Source of the DNA: Paramyrothecium sp. XJ0827
Taxonomy: Eukaryota; Ascomycota; Sordariomycetes; Hypocreales; Stachybotryaceae
Length of the DNA: 64,000 nt
Assembly (NCBI GenBank): GCA_020881915.1
Contig: JAJFPB010000005.1
Location: forward strand, 3,906,001-3,970,000
Reading direction: 5' to 3'
Shown here: positions 1-11,568 of the stretch, in pieces
Numbering within the stretch: position 1 is the first letter of the stretch
Layout: each line of letters starts with the position of its first letter
Program-made: the position numbers and the translations under genes
Notes under the pieces: generated by a model
Database searches by the model: none
Told to the model about the DNA's origin: nothing
Seen by the model: only the letters and a program-made list of their open reading frames with translations

Positions 1-763
1 CTAATTGTCATCTCATTTTTGTCTGTTGGGTACTGGAACTGCACTACGGGGTTTTGGGGGTGGGCTCGTCCAGGGGGGCGCATGTCTTTGGTCCCCATGA
101 TGGGACAGGATGTTCCCTCTTGCATAGATACTATCCAGCCGTACGTGCATCAATAACATCACATCTCTGTCGCATATCTTTGTTCCTTATGCTCGCGTGG
201 TGAAGAAGAGTGTTGTACCTGCGTGGCTCAAGCTGCCAGGCGTCTTGCTACCTCAGCTACCTGCAAGGTAAGGAGGTATACAGGTAAGGTAGGTAGTAGG
301 TGCCTTAGGTAAGGTAACATACCTTAGGTTCATTTACCTTACCTCGGACGAAGGTACCATCTGTGTCACGTCATGTGCTTCCGATTTCGTCCTGCCCTCT
401 TGCTACTTTGCTTTTGTAGATGGCACTTGCTTCTTATTGCCACACACCAATGTCGGGATGTTGTGTGCGACGGCAAGCTCAAGGCATTGATTTGGTCATG
501 TGTCTGCGCCGACCAACCTCTCGCCGTCGACGTCGAGAAAATTTAACACGGATGCAATCACCTGTGTGCAGTCCCATAGTGTTAGTCTGTTGAGGACCTC
601 GCCTATCCTGCAACAAGGGTACCTCAAGTCGTTGGAGTTCTTAACCGCGTTGCTACAGGAGCAGATCACTCGCTGTGTGCTACACCAGCAGGGACGTGGC
701 TGGAACCTGGCGATCCTGACAGCCTCGACACCTGACAAGTCACACACTCCTCTCCGCTTCGGA
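1..763. other. Gene-free left edge and GH16 upstream region
   Basis: I see no protein or RNA gene here. The frame of the following GH16 gene stays open back to about position 500 but has no ATG before 764, so I treat that extension as leader. The stretch contains an AGGTA/TACCT island, listed separately. Confidence 0.6.
247..358. repeat. AGGTA/TACCT-rich island
   Basis: Dense, strand-symmetric mixture of AGGTA, GGTAAGG, ACCTTA and TACCTT words. The same vocabulary recurs in other intergenic stretches of the window but not in its exons. Function unknown; it may be promoter-associated low-complexity DNA. Confidence 0.6.
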
Positions 764-1991
764 ATGGCCACTATATTGGTTCTATGGCTTCTTTCGTCTC
801 CGCTGACCGCAGCCCGCTGCGGCTGCCGGTATTGGGTGCGAGACCCGGCGAACACCAGTGCCACGTATCTCTTTACCAACATGCTGGAAAGCGACTTCGC
901 AGGGGGCAACGACATCTCGGAGGATACCCGCTGGGTACGGCAACAATTCGATGTCACGGCAGAAGCAGGGCGGGGGAAGTACGGCAAAGTATTCGAGCTG
1001 GACAACGTGCGAATCCGCCCAAGCTTCTCACAAGATTCGCAGCCGGGTCACGATACAGCAGGCTTAGACTTGATCGTCAGAGGTACGGTCGACAACGAAA
1101 GCATACCTTCTGCGGAGATGGACACGGCGCGCCTTGACCTGCACTGGTGTTCTTACCGTGCGGGCATGAAGCTGTCGGATGTCAACGGCACGTGTGCTGC
1201 GTTTTTCTGGGTATGAACACTCCAGGCGACCGCATGGTTTGGCATATATAGCGTCTGACAACACGTTACCTCAGTACTTCAACGACACGCAAGAGATTGA
1301 CATTGAGTTTTTGTCTCGAGAATTTGACCGAGACAAGAAGATATACCCAGTGAACCTTGTGATACAATCCAGGGAGTCTATGGCCGCTGGCTACGATGCC
1401 CAGCTCACGGGAACATATGCCCGCGTTAACCTTACATTCGACCCGACGGCCGGATTCCACGAGTACCGCTTTGACTACGTCCCCGGCCGAGTCGCCTTCT
1501 ATGCCGACAGTGTTCAGTTGGCGGAAATGAAAGGCCGCGACGTTCCATCTACCGCGGGCCATCTCATCTTGCAGCACTGGAGCAATGGGAACCCTCTGTG
1601 GTCAGGTGGCCCGCCGGCGGAGGATGCAGTTCTCACAGTTAGCTACATAAAGGCGTACTTCAACTCATCTGACGCGGCAAGACCGTCAGACTGGGCCGGT
1701 GTCTGCAGCGAGGCGACGAATGACGAGGAAGGCATGTGCGTTGTGCCTGACGTAAGTGCGGCGAATGCAAGTGATGGGGGGCTGTTCTTTGACAAGCTTG
1801 GCGATGATAAGCGGGAGGGTTCAGGTGGGAAATCACACACCGAGGGAGCTACGGGCACTGGCGACGTTGAGGGCGAAGGGGAAGAAGAGGAAAGCAACGT
1901 AGCATCGACAACGTTGACGGAGATGGTGTCGTTACAGGTCTTGATGTGGTTGGTGGTCTTACTATCAGTCCTAGCCAATGACTGGCCGTAA
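764..1991 (+). CDS. GH16 family beta-glucanase / glucanosyltransferase-like, probably GPI-anchored
   Basis: Exons 764..1210 and 1275..1991 encode 387 residues. The 64-bp intron (donor GTATGA, acceptor CTCAG) restores the frame exactly at the FFW/YFND junction. The start at 764 was chosen because it gives a hydrophobic signal peptide (MATILVLWLLSSPLTAA). The GH16 catalytic signature ExDxE is visible as EIDIE, placing the nucleophile near E156 and the acid/base near E160. Conserved core words such as NGTCAAFFW and HWSNGNP fit fungal GH16 enzymes acting on wall beta-1,3 or mixed-linkage glucans. A Ser/Gly/Glu-rich linker and a hydrophobic C-terminus (about residues 360-387) suggest a GPI anchor. 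The exact substrate cannot be read from sequence; transglycosylase (Crh-like) activity is possible. Confidence 0.88.
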
Positions 1992-2709
1992 TCTCCATGC
2001 AGAAGATTAATGGATGGAGGGAACTGACGAACGTATGCGGGAAGCGCACCATGTGCTCGGAAATGTCTGGGCAGCGTCAGTGTAACTCATTTCTTAAACA
2101 TGCAGCCTCAAAAGCGAAGAAGGCATAATTTACCCCGGATTCGATCGAGGACCCGTGGGCCTAGTACCTGCGTCTTGTGCACGACCTAAGTTCTCCGCAT
2201 TCCCAATTTCGCGGAGCCTGGCCAAAAAGCAGCCCGCGTGACGATCGGTCATGTACATCATCTGACGGCATCATGACAGCCTACAATACAACCCCGGATA
2301 TCGTGCAAGCGGCTCGAGATCCAAAACTTTCAAAAATGTTTTTACTCGTGGTCTTGGAAAGCACATCACACGTCTGCACCTTCGTTTTCGCGTGGCATAG
2401 TCAGAGGGTGTGCCCATGGCCACCGAGTATGGAATCCAATGAGAGATAGTGCAGGACGCAGGATTGTCTCGTGGTTGGTTGGCCGGCGGTCTTGGTGTGG
2501 GAAGAGGCTCAAATCAACGACGCAAGAACGGGGGCGTCGGTCGACCAAGGCCATGATCAAGGAACAAATCAAGGAATATAAAATGGAGCCGCCGCGACCA
2601 CAGCTCTCGGTCCAGTCGACACTAAGCCGCCAAGCAAATCCAGCTCTGTCGACTTACAAAAGACATCAATCCTACACCAAATCGTTAGCGAATCGAACAA
2701 CAGCGCAAG
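1992..2709. other. Intergenic region between the GH16 and GH64 genes
   Basis: No gene seen. It holds the GH16 3' end and the GH64 promoter, including a TATA-like box at 2577-2584. Confidence 0.6.
2577..2584 (+). promoter_or_regulatory. TATA-like box of the GH64 gene
   Basis: TATAAAAT lies about 130 bp upstream of the GH64 ATG in otherwise GC-rich DNA. It is a good match to a core promoter element, but no transcript data support it here. Confidence 0.45.
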
Positions 2710-3831
2710 ATGGCGACCATCAGCGTCGTCCTCAAAAACAACACAAACTCGCCGGCCCTGTTCGCCCACATCACGGGCCGGGACAGCGGGGGGCTCGTGC
2801 TCCTCCAGGCCGACGGGCAGACGCTGTACCGCCCGGGCTCGCCCGGCGCCACACTGCAGCCCCTCGACGCCGACTGCGCCATCAACGTGGGCGGGCCGGG
2901 CCAGAGCCGGACGCTGACGGTGCCGCGCATGTTCGGGGCGCGCATCTGGTTCTGCAAGGACCGGCCGCTGACGTTCCTCCTCAACCCGGGCCCGGCGCTG
3001 GTGGAGCCGTCGGCGACCAATACGGCGGATCCCAACTACAACGCCGACTGGGGCTTCGCCGAGTTCACCCTCAACGAGTACGAGCTGTACGCCAACGTGT
3101 CGTACGTCGACTTTGTCAGCCTCCCCGTCTCGCTGCGCCTCGAGACGGCCTCGGGCGCCGTCAAGGAGGTCCCCGGGCTGCCGGCGAACGCGCTCGAGAC
3201 CATCAGCGAGCGGCTCCTGCTGCAGGGCGCGCGCGACGGCAAGGGCTGGGACCGGCTCGTGATCCGCTCGCCCTCGGGCGGCACGCTCCGCGCGCTGAGC
3301 CCCAACTCGGGCGCGGTGCTGATCCCCGGCCTGTTCGACGGCTACTTCCAGCCGTACGTGGACGCCGTGTGGAACAAGTACCGCGGCGAGGACCTCACCG
3401 TCAACACCCAGTACGTCTGGGGCGACGCCGTGGGCCGCGTGGGCGGCGACGGGCGGCTGACGTTCAGCAACGACGGCGGCTCCTTCGGGCAGCCCTCGGC
3501 GCTCGACATCTTCTCGTGCAACTCCGGGCCCTTCTCGCACGACGGCGCGTCGCAGCAGAAGCTCAACATCGGGGCGCGCCTGGCCGCCGCCTTCAACCGG
3601 TCCACCCTGCTCGTCAACGCGCGCCAGCCCGAGGGCGAGAGGGTCGACAGCTACTACCGCGACGCCGTCACGAACCACTACTCGCGCATCTGCCACGAGG
3701 TCGCCATCCACGGCCGCGGCTACGCTTTTCCTTACGACGACGTCGGCTCGTCGTCGGGCGTCGACCAGTCCGGCTTCGTGAACGACCCGCAGCCGCGGGT
3801 GCTGACGATTGGCATTGGCGCGCCTTTGTGA
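2710..3831 (+). CDS. GH64-type beta-1,3-glucanase (thaumatin-like fold), no signal peptide
   Basis: Single exon of 373 codons. The sequence matches the GH64 (laminaripentaose-producing beta-1,3-glucanase) layout: an N-terminal beta-rich segment (VVLKNNTNSPALFAHITG), a central SYVDFVSLP block and a C-terminal YAFPYDDV segment. E118 (GFAEFTL) and D134 (YVDF) are 16 residues apart, the spacing I recall for the catalytic Glu/Asp pair of the Streptomyces enzyme. Bacterial relatives are secreted, yet this protein starts directly in the domain without a signal peptide, so it may be cytosolic or leave by another route. It is intronless and nearly every third base is G or C, unlike the adjacent GH16 gene, which is compatible with old bacterial transfer (inference). 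That codon bias also creates long shadow frames on both strands. Confidence 0.88.
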   Translation: MATISVVLKNNTNSPALFAHITGRDSGGLVLLQADGQTLYRPGSPGATLQPLDADCAINVGGPGQSRTLTVPRMFGARIWFCKDRPLTFLLNPGPALVEPSATNTADPNYNADWGFAEFTLNEYELYANVSYVDFVSLPVSLRLETASGAVKEVPGLPANALETISERLLLQGARDGKGWDRLVIRSPSGGTLRALSPNSGAVLIPGLFDGYFQPYVDAVWNKYRGEDLTVNTQYVWGDAVGRVGGDGRLTFSNDGGSFGQPSALDIFSCNSGPFSHDGASQQKLNIGARLAAAFNRSTLLVNARQPEGERVDSYYRDAVTNHYSRICHEVAIHGRGYAFPYDDVGSSSGVDQSGFVNDPQPRVLTIGIGAPL

Positions 3832-5895
3832 AAGCGTGGGAAATGTTTTTGACACGCCGTTCAGCGAGTGAGGAGTTGTGGACGCCTTTGTCTTTCCTTG
3901 GGTATTTGTCCAGTCGACAGACAATGGCCGGCTTTCAGCCTCCCCCCAAACATATCAGTCTTTACCTGCCCTTTTGCAATGCCTGCGCCTCTTGGATTAT
4001 TTCCTCCTTCTTCCTTTCTTCTTCTTTCACTTCATGGTTGTACATACATTCGTTCCCACAGGATTCCTGTGCATCGTGGCTTCGAAGTGGCTGCGATGTA
4101 GTACATAGCTTAGAAATCGTACATACACTTCACTCACATGCTTGCTGACTTGTGTCGTTGCTGACACTTGTTTCCAACTCCCCAGCGATTAGCAACAGCG
4201 GCGGCATTGCAAGACGCAAAGACCAATAATTAGTGGTGCAGTAGTTCCTTCTTCTTCTGACTTCTTTCCTATTTTCTCCGTAAGAGAATAAGGATGAAAT
4301 ATTACGAATATATTATTGGTAATCCCAAAATTACAAGCTAAATCTCGTGTGCATATACTGGAAGCAACCCGGCTTGTCTTGTCGCTTACACTGTTAGTAA
4401 ACAAAGCCCTTTGGTTTGGTTGACGGAATGCTCTCTACAATTTATGACTATCGACTTCTGCAACCTAGTCATATACGGCGGCCGACAATGGACAGCTGTC
4501 TGTTCCTCAAAAGGCAGCATGTCCGACGGAAGAGTGCGTTGGCAGCATGGGACAAGACGAGGGAGAGGGGTTGGACAGGTGGGGAGGGAGACGAATCCGA
4601 ACCGTCGTCAATCCATCTTCCTTCTTTATCAACGGAATGGTCGGTTGTGTCGTTGCAGTGCAGCAATAGACTGAACCGAACGGGGTGCATTGCTGCATGC
4701 ACAAGGCCATTGGGCCCGCAAGGGTGGATATTCCTATGGGGACATGTGACGGCGAGCCTGATCTGATTGATCCAGTAGGCTCTTGATATCCACCTATGGT
4801 CATCCCGCGTCCTGATTCTGGGGACTCAAACGGGCCGAGGCTGCAACGGCACATGCAGCATGTGTCTTTGTCACCGGGGAATCGACGGTGCGCATCCCAC
4901 CATCATGCTGCGAATGGGATGATTTGCGCAATCGATCCATTGGCGTTATTGCTAGAGGGCACCGCGTGGGCATAGGTCCCCACACAAACTCCGCTCCGGG
5001 TTGTGCTTCCCACTTGGGACCTAAGCACACATTATAAAATTAGAACATGTCTCCTAGAAGGCGTGAGGGTGCTGCAATATGCTTCTTTCGGAAGCTACAA
5101 GCACTCGAGTAAAGAAGAAAGGCATTCGTCGTGAAAGACCCACCGTCGGGCAGACGATGGGGCAGCGCTAACGGACTTGTTTGCATAATGGGAGGTTGCT
5201 GGATGAATGTTGAGGTTGAAGCCTCTGGGTCTTGAGAATCTTGAGGCTCTTTTGCTCCGGCCCCATCCATCCCCAAACGTTGCAACCCGAGCTTTGTGTT
5301 TCGATTTTGTGGCTGCTGCTAACCGACATGCCGAGCCAGAGTCATGGCCTTGCTTCGCATAAGACGCTTGATCCGAGGACGGCCATTGGACGGACGTGGG
5401 CTCTAGCTCTGGCTCTGGCAGTCCCTTCGACTGGGGACTGGCCGGGGACTGGGATGGCGTGTGGTAACGCCTGCAGACCCTTGGTGGCTTGTTGAGGCCA
5501 AGAGACCACTCTAATTACGGAAGTCCTCCGAGTACTGTGAGTGACGCCGGCATTTGGTTAAAAGCCCGCTGTAACCAACGTGGCATTTTGGAGCGTTGCG
5601 ATGGGGTTCGTGGCAGTCTAGACCCTTCTGGTCTCTCGACGACACGCAATGATGGGGTAAGATAGGCACCTTATTAAGCTGCTTTTAGCAGACATTGTCC
5701 TTCGCTGGCTGAGGGGGGCAAGGTTGACCGGTCCAGGTGAGGTTGGTTTTCTGCTGAACAAGGCAACTTCGCCATCTCTGGCGTCGGTACAGAGGCAGAG
5801 CGAGCAAGGGATAACCCGAGGTACACAACTAGGCCATGGGATGAGAAGGCAGAAGGTCATCATACTGTGGTAGGGTTCTTAGCTTCTAACCGTAG

Positions 5896-5965
5896 CGTAC
5901 CTTACCTTAAGGTACAGTAAGAGGCAGGTAAGCCAAGGTAGGGTAAGATAGGGTAAGGTAAGGCC
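5896..5965. repeat. AGGTA/TACCT-rich island
   Basis: Near-tandem GTACCTTACCTTAAGGTA-type words followed by GGTAAG units. Same vocabulary as the island at the left edge. Confidence 0.6.
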
Positions 5966-6150
5966 CTACGAGGGATAGTCGACCAGGCTAAGGGCAGATC
6001 GCCCACCTCGAGCTGCTCCGCTGCAAAACTTGGCATCACTGACATTGGAGGTGGGAGCAAGCAAGCTCAACGCCACCACCCGCTCGCGCGGGGCGCCTTC
6101 GGATCATAGGTCACACACACACACACCTTGCAGTTCTTTTTGCGTGCCTT

Positions 6151-6290
6151 GCCTACCCACCTTACCTTATCAAAGGTACCTACCTATAGTAGTAAGGTAG
6201 GCAAGGCACCTCTCCCATAAGGCAAGCTGCCCCGCGCTGGATGGCAGGTGAAGCAAGATACCTAGCTCGTCTTAAGGCAGGTAGCAGGTA
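6151..6290. repeat. AGGTA/TACCT-rich island
   Basis: ACCTTACCTT, GGTACCTACC and AAGGTAGGCAAGG words crowd 6151-6209 and resume at 6258-6290 as AGGCAGGTAGCAGGTAG. Interspersed with unrelated sequence. Confidence 0.55.
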
Positions 6291-6629
6291 GGGAGAGAAG
6301 GAAAGCCAGCGAACAGGTCATCGGCAGACAGGGCTGCAGGAACAGTGCTGGAGGCACTGATTGGCCCCTCGCAGCCCTGTACACGGCCCGACAAGCCCCC
6401 AGTCCAGGCTCTGGGTCGCAACCCATCATCCATGATCCATCCCATCCATCCATCCATCCCATCTCTGGAGCCTTTCCCCTTCCCCTCCCGCCGTCTCCTT
6501 TCCCCGGCCCACTAGCAGCCACGTTCAATCCAGTGGCAGGGAATGGTGATTTAATCCCCTGCCAAATCTCGGACTCACCCTGAGGATTTACAACCGAAAC
6601 ACACGAGGCTCTATACTGCAACTCCGCAT

Positions 6630-6633
6630 TTTC

Positions 6634-6664
<31 letters not shown>

Positions 6665-6760
6665 GTCTCCCCTTGTCCGGTGCTGCGCCCTCCTCCGACA
6701 AGTCTTATTTTCACAGCACCAGTCTCTCTGTCGCCGCCCTCTCTCTCTCCCTCTCTCCCC
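6630..6760. repeat. CT-rich microsatellite tracts upstream of the zinc-cluster gene
   Basis: Runs of CTCTCT and CTGTCT at 6630-6670 and again near 6722-6760. Pyrimidine-rich tracts of this kind often sit close to transcription starts in filamentous fungi, so this may be the promoter or 5' leader of the gene starting at 7288 (inference). Confidence 0.5.
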
Positions 6761-7287
6761 CACAAAACACTACTCGACGAGCCAAAGACGAAGAACAGTA
6801 ACAGGCGCCGGGAATAAGCCGTCCTTTGTGACTGGAACGCAGCACCCCTTCTCCGCCCGGAACTCTCCTCCACGAACCGCCACGGCCGCCGGGATTAATC
6901 AAGGGCTTTCCTTGTGAGCTCAAAGCTGCGCGAAGCCAAGCACTGACCACGCCCATTCCCTCCCGCTTCACTCAACCGACGGCTTCTCTCGTGACAGCTC
7001 CTCCCCTCCTCATCATCGATCCCGTTCTCCTCGTGGCATTTTGCTACGTCGCCTTCTCTACCCAGCCATAGGCGCCGCTCTCCCGTGGGGGGAGGCCATG
7101 ATGCAGAGAATCTGACATCAGTGCACCTCAGCGCCCGCCCTTGGCCCACGGACACGACTGACGCGAAGGTCACTCACTCACACCCACTGTCGACGACTGG
7201 CGGCTGCTTCAACCCCCGACCAGTATTTTCGCCGAATTCCCCTTTCCAGCCTTCAACTCAGCACCGGTCCAAAGTAGATGGCCCATC

Positions 7288-9420
7288 ATGGTCTACTGCG
7301 GAAAACCATCCAAGGGTTGCTCTACATGTCGTGAGCGCAAGATCCGAGTACGTCTCTCTGTTTCATTCAATGTTCTGCGCACACCATGCCTTCCAACCTT
7401 GACCCCCGCCATTCTGAATCACTGTCTTCTCCATTCCCTTTACCTCGCCCCCGGCCATTTACCCCTTCCAGCTTCCTGACTAGCTGTTCCATAGTGTGAC
7501 CAGAAGGAACCCCACTGCGGCCAGTGCGAGAAGCGCCAACTACAATGCCCGGGCTACCGGAACATGGTTGATCTCATGTTCCGGGATGAGAGCAACCATG
7601 TCATCAAGAAGGCAGCGAGATCCCGGGGTCGCGCCCGACGCGCCAAGCCGAGCTTGAGACTACAACTTAGACCCGGCGCTCGCTCGCCGCCGGCCAGGCC
7701 TAACCTGACTACGCCTCCATCGCCATCACCTTCTTCGCCGGCCCAGGCATCCTCCTCCTCATCCTCGTCTGTCCCTTACTTTCCACTGCCCGAAAGCTTT
7801 CCTAAGCGCCTTCACCTTGTCACGCACGGCAAGGACGTGCCAGCTTCCTTGGCCCGCTTTGGAGTCCTCTCGAATGATGAATCCGACACCGAGGATGAGG
7901 ATGACCACGCACTCTCGGACGCTGTTCGTTACCAGTCGAACAGTGATATCGTCCTTCGGTACTCGCTTTCGCGCCCGCTTAAAGAGAAGGGCACAGCTTT
8001 CTTCTTTTCACGTTACGTAGCCAAGGACAGCAGCTGTTACGAAAACTACGCCTTCATCTACGATGTGTGGAAGCCCCCGGGCCTCTCAAAAGCCGGCACA
8101 GAGCGGTCCGACTGTGTCGCAGCCAGCATGGCTGCAGTCGGTCTCTCTGGACTTTCTCACCTCACTCGATCGCCGGATACGATGAACTTGGCCCGGCAAA
8201 GCTACGGAATCGCCCTGCAACTGACCAACGCTGCTATTCGGGACCCAACTCTCGCTGTGCAGGACAGCACCATGCTTGCTGTTCTGATCCTAGGCACTTA
8301 TGAGTTTGTTTCCGGCCGTGACCCGCAGACAATGCGCGCCTGGCAGGAGCATGTCAACGGCGCCGCGACGCTCGCTTGCATGCGTGGCTCGGCCCAGTTC
8401 CGAACCAAAGCTGGCACCCAGATGTTCCTCATGCTCTGTCATTCTTTGCTCATTAGCTGCGTTCAGCTGGATCTACCAATGCCACCCGCCCTGGTAGCTC
8501 TACGCCGCGAGCTAGGGAAAATGACGAGCAGGGATGACGGAATGACTTGGCAAGTGGTCGACCAGTTCTGCCAGGGACTCCAAGTTCGCTACGACATCAA
8601 GCATGGAAAACTGACCGACCTCGACGAGATTCTCCAGAAATTGTCCGACGTCGAGACTACGTTTGCGTACCTGGTCAAGAAACTGCCCAAACCATGGAGG
8701 TACCGTCGCGGTTACCTCGTTAGGCAGCATCACGGTGTCATGGGCCACCAGTGCCACCTATACTCGGGTCTAGGCTTAGCAACGACATGGAACGGGATGC
8801 GCACAATTAGGATTCTGATTCAGGAAACTATCATAGAGCAGCTTTGCTCCGCGAGAGCCACGCAAACCTTGCCAGCACGGTACCAGCTCCAGCTTGCCAA
8901 GGCTATCAAGCTCCAGCAAAAGCTCGGCGAGGCTGTCATCGCCAGCATTCCTCAACACTTTGGTATCGTCAGTTTCCGGGATATTGTGGAGGACCAAGAC
9001 GAGTCTGTCTTTGCAGCCATCGAGGCCAAGAGGTCGCCAGAAGAATTGTTATCGACACCTCCCATGTCGCCCGGGACCGGTTCGCAGCCACCGAGCCCCG
9101 TGCTACGGCCTACTTTATTGGACCCGACGCAGTCTGGAAAGGGGCCGGATTGCGATGCGGCGAGATTCATGACGCTCGCCACGTCAAGTACAACCATCAT
9201 CTGGCCCTTGTACACCATGGGCATGTCATCGTCCTGCACACAGGAGATGAGAGATTACGCTATTGATCGACTGTACGCTTGCCATCGCGAGACCGGGCGT
9301 GAACAGGCAAAGTTTGTGGCCGGCATGGTGGAAGCCAAGGTTGAGTTGCCCATCTGGGAGAGGATACCAATCACTTGTCTTCCAGAACTGCCTCCCGGCT
9401 CTATCCCCTCGGTCTTTTGA
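7288..9420 (+). CDS. Zn(II)2Cys6 transcription factor
   Basis: Exons 7288..7347 and 7495..9420 encode 661 residues. The 147-bp intron falls inside the zinc cluster, between R20 and C21; joining the exons yields the full C-x2-C-x6-C-x6-C-x2-C-x6-C motif at C11, C14, C21, C28, C31 and C38. A Pro/Ser-rich linker follows (about residues 75-115), then a long helical region typical of the fungal transcription factor domain found in many gene regulators (PF11951-like). The start at 7288 is favoured because MVYCGKPSKGCSTCRERK is a recurrent N-terminus in this family. It should bind DNA in the nucleus. No target pathway can be inferred, since the neighbours are unrelated housekeeping genes. Confidence 0.9.
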
Positions 9421-9691
9421 TCTTGCACTTGGCAGACAGCGATCCGACCGCAAACACCTTACGTATGATACCTCTTTTGATTTCCGTGTCCATCTTGTCA
9501 TGAGCTGCGGGCATCTGCTTTTTGTTTGAAAAATACTCATGTGGAAGGAAAAGGCGTTGGAAGCATTTTTGGCATAGGTCTCCCGTAATGGTATATGAAT
9601 AGATCCCCGACGAGGTTCGGTTGAAGTATTTAATTTATGATGGTTGATGATCTGGCGCCGTGGAAAAATTGTGAGCATTGCCGTCGTCTTT

Positions 9692-11568
9692 CTACCAGTT
9701 GTCAAAGTTTCCGAAGCCGCCGCTCTTGGCCTTTTTCCGTACAGGCTCTTCCCAAGTGTCCACGTCGTCGGCGTCGCCATGTATTGCCGCCGTGGCGCCG
9801 GCTGTGGCCACGTTCTTCAGATACTTGCCCACCGTCTCCTGAGCGTCGGGCTTGACAACCGTGCCGTCTGTGCGGATGCGCTTGCCCGTCCAAGTAGTCC
9901 TGTCATCCTCGGTGCCGCCCTTGCGCTCAGTCTCCTGCTGCTCCTCTAGGCGGCGTTCCTGCTCCGTCTTCTGCTTCTGGAACTCCTCAAAAGGATCGAC
10001 GAAGACGACGACGTCGCGCAGAAGGATCTTGTTGAGCGGGCGGTTCGACCCGTCCGTGGGCACGTCCTCCATCTTGGTGAGCACGTCGAGACCTGAGACG
10101 ACGGTGCCGAAGATGGTGTGCTTGCGGTCGAGGTGCGGCGTGGGCTTGTATGTGATGAAGAACTGGCTCGAGTTGGTGTTCTTGCCCTTGTTCGCCATGG
10201 ACACTGCCGAAACTTATGTCAGTTCAGATCCTTCAAAGATGCGGAATGGAAGGGGGAGACTTCGTACCAATACCACGAGCATTGTGCGTCAGGGGCCCGT
10301 CAAACTCGTCGTTGAAGTACTTGCCCCATATACTCGAGCCACCCTTTCCTGTGCCTGAAGGATCACCGCCTTGGATCATGAAGTTTGGTATGTTGCGGTG
10401 GAAGGCAATGCCCCTGTAGTACCCCTTTTGCGCCAGCCGGACAAAGTTCCACACAGCCCTCGGCGCTGTGTCGGTGTGCAGCTCGATCGTCAGGTCCCCG
10501 AGGCTTGTCTCCATGCGCGCGTAGCCCTTGTTCTTGACGCGCTTGGGCTTGAGCATGTACTCTTCGTCCGTCAGCAGCGCCCGCTCGCCGCTGGTTTCGG
10601 GCGTGAGGCCGGTACTGGTGAAGCTGGCGGCGGCCCTTCCGGTCGTGTACGCCGCCGAGTTGGGCGCAAGGGACTTTTCTTGTATGTTGGCCTTGCGCAC
10701 GGCCGGAGAGGCCGCGGCGGTCGCCTTCGACAGGGCCTGCGAGCTCCGGTTGACGTCGGCGCCGGCTTCGCGGGCCTTGCGCGCTCGTTCGACAGCTGCC
10801 TTGGCCTTCAGGACCTTGTCGCCCATGCTCCCCAGAGCCTTCGAGTTGATGTCGCCAGCTTTGCGCTCCTCCTCTTGCTCCCTGGTCAGCTGCGCCGCCT
10901 GGCCGTCTTGCAGGTACTTGAACTGGTCGAGGTTGCGGCTGGCGGCGTTCTGCGGATCTTGTAGCGTGATGATGTCGGCGCGGGTGAAGGGCTCGTCATC
11001 GACAAGGTCAGTCCACAGCTTCGCCTTGATGTTCATGCGCTCGACCGTGTCCCAAGCGAATACGTTGGCGTAGGTGCCATGGCGAATGGCCACAATGTGC
11101 GTGTTGTCCGTGAAGACCTTGTATGTGACCGGATCGATCAAGTCGCCTTTGCCGTCGCTCAGCCCAGCCCCGAGCGAGTCGGATTCGGCGTTCCTCGCAA
11201 AGTTGAGCTTGATCAGGTCTCGCTTGTTCAGGGCTTCGCCATTGACCGGGTTCTGGCCCGGGTGCTTGTCCAGCCACGCGCTGATGACCTCGACGTCGAA
11301 GATGGTGCCGTCTGGCGTGCACACGGGGTTCTTGAAGGGCTGGAGGCTGGCCGCGCAGAAGTTGAAGGGGAGCCGGCGGAATGGGGCGCCGTTGGCCGCG
11401 CCGCGCGACGAGGCATTGGCACCGACGCTGGCCGAGTATGCGTCCGAGGACGACCACTCGGAGTGTGTGATCTAGGACGGAGGCAAGTTAGCAAGGCGTT
11501 TGAGGTGGAAAAATTGTGCGCGGCCAATCCCGTGAGCTTACATAGAGCTTGTCCGTACCCTTTCCCAT
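9692..11568 (-). CDS. cyp8: U-box cyclophilin, peptidyl-prolyl isomerase-like 2 (PPIL2/Cyp8 type)
   Basis: Exons on the minus strand are 11568..11542, 11471..10268 and 10203..9692, encoding 580 residues; the introns of 70 and 64 bp keep the frame. The N-terminus [15 protein letters not shown] and a U-box-like domain (about residues 38-112) identify the PPIL2 family, associated with the spliceosome and possibly with ubiquitin ligation. A helical linker leads to a cyclophilin domain (about 324-480), where [14 protein letters not shown] carries the catalytic arginine region and SQFFITY the conserved core. At the position of cyclophilin A Trp121 the sequence reads HLDRKH, so a His replaces Trp and cyclosporin sensitivity is probably low. 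The tail (480-580) is charged. It is divergent from the neighbouring PTM1-like gene. Confidence 0.92.

Larger units (their letters stand above)
3832..7287. other. Long gene-free region between GH64 and the zinc-cluster gene
   Basis: No supported gene in about 3.4 kb. Visible content: AGGTA/TACCT islands at 5896-5965 and 6151-6290, a short CA run near 6112-6126, and CT-rich tracts around 6630-6670 and 6720-6760 that look like the promoter or leader of the downstream transcription factor gene. Confidence 0.6.

Noticed and set aside
2110..2190. Minus-strand tRNA-like T-arm (stem around ATCGAAT)
   Set aside because: A five-pair T-stem can be drawn, but there is no matching acceptor stem or A box at the right distance.
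2439..4148. Long plus-strand open frame overlapping the GH64 gene, with an equally long minus-strand frame at 2569-3924
   Set aside because: Arg/Pro/Ala-rich shadow translations caused by GC-saturated third positions of the real gene; no family resemblance.
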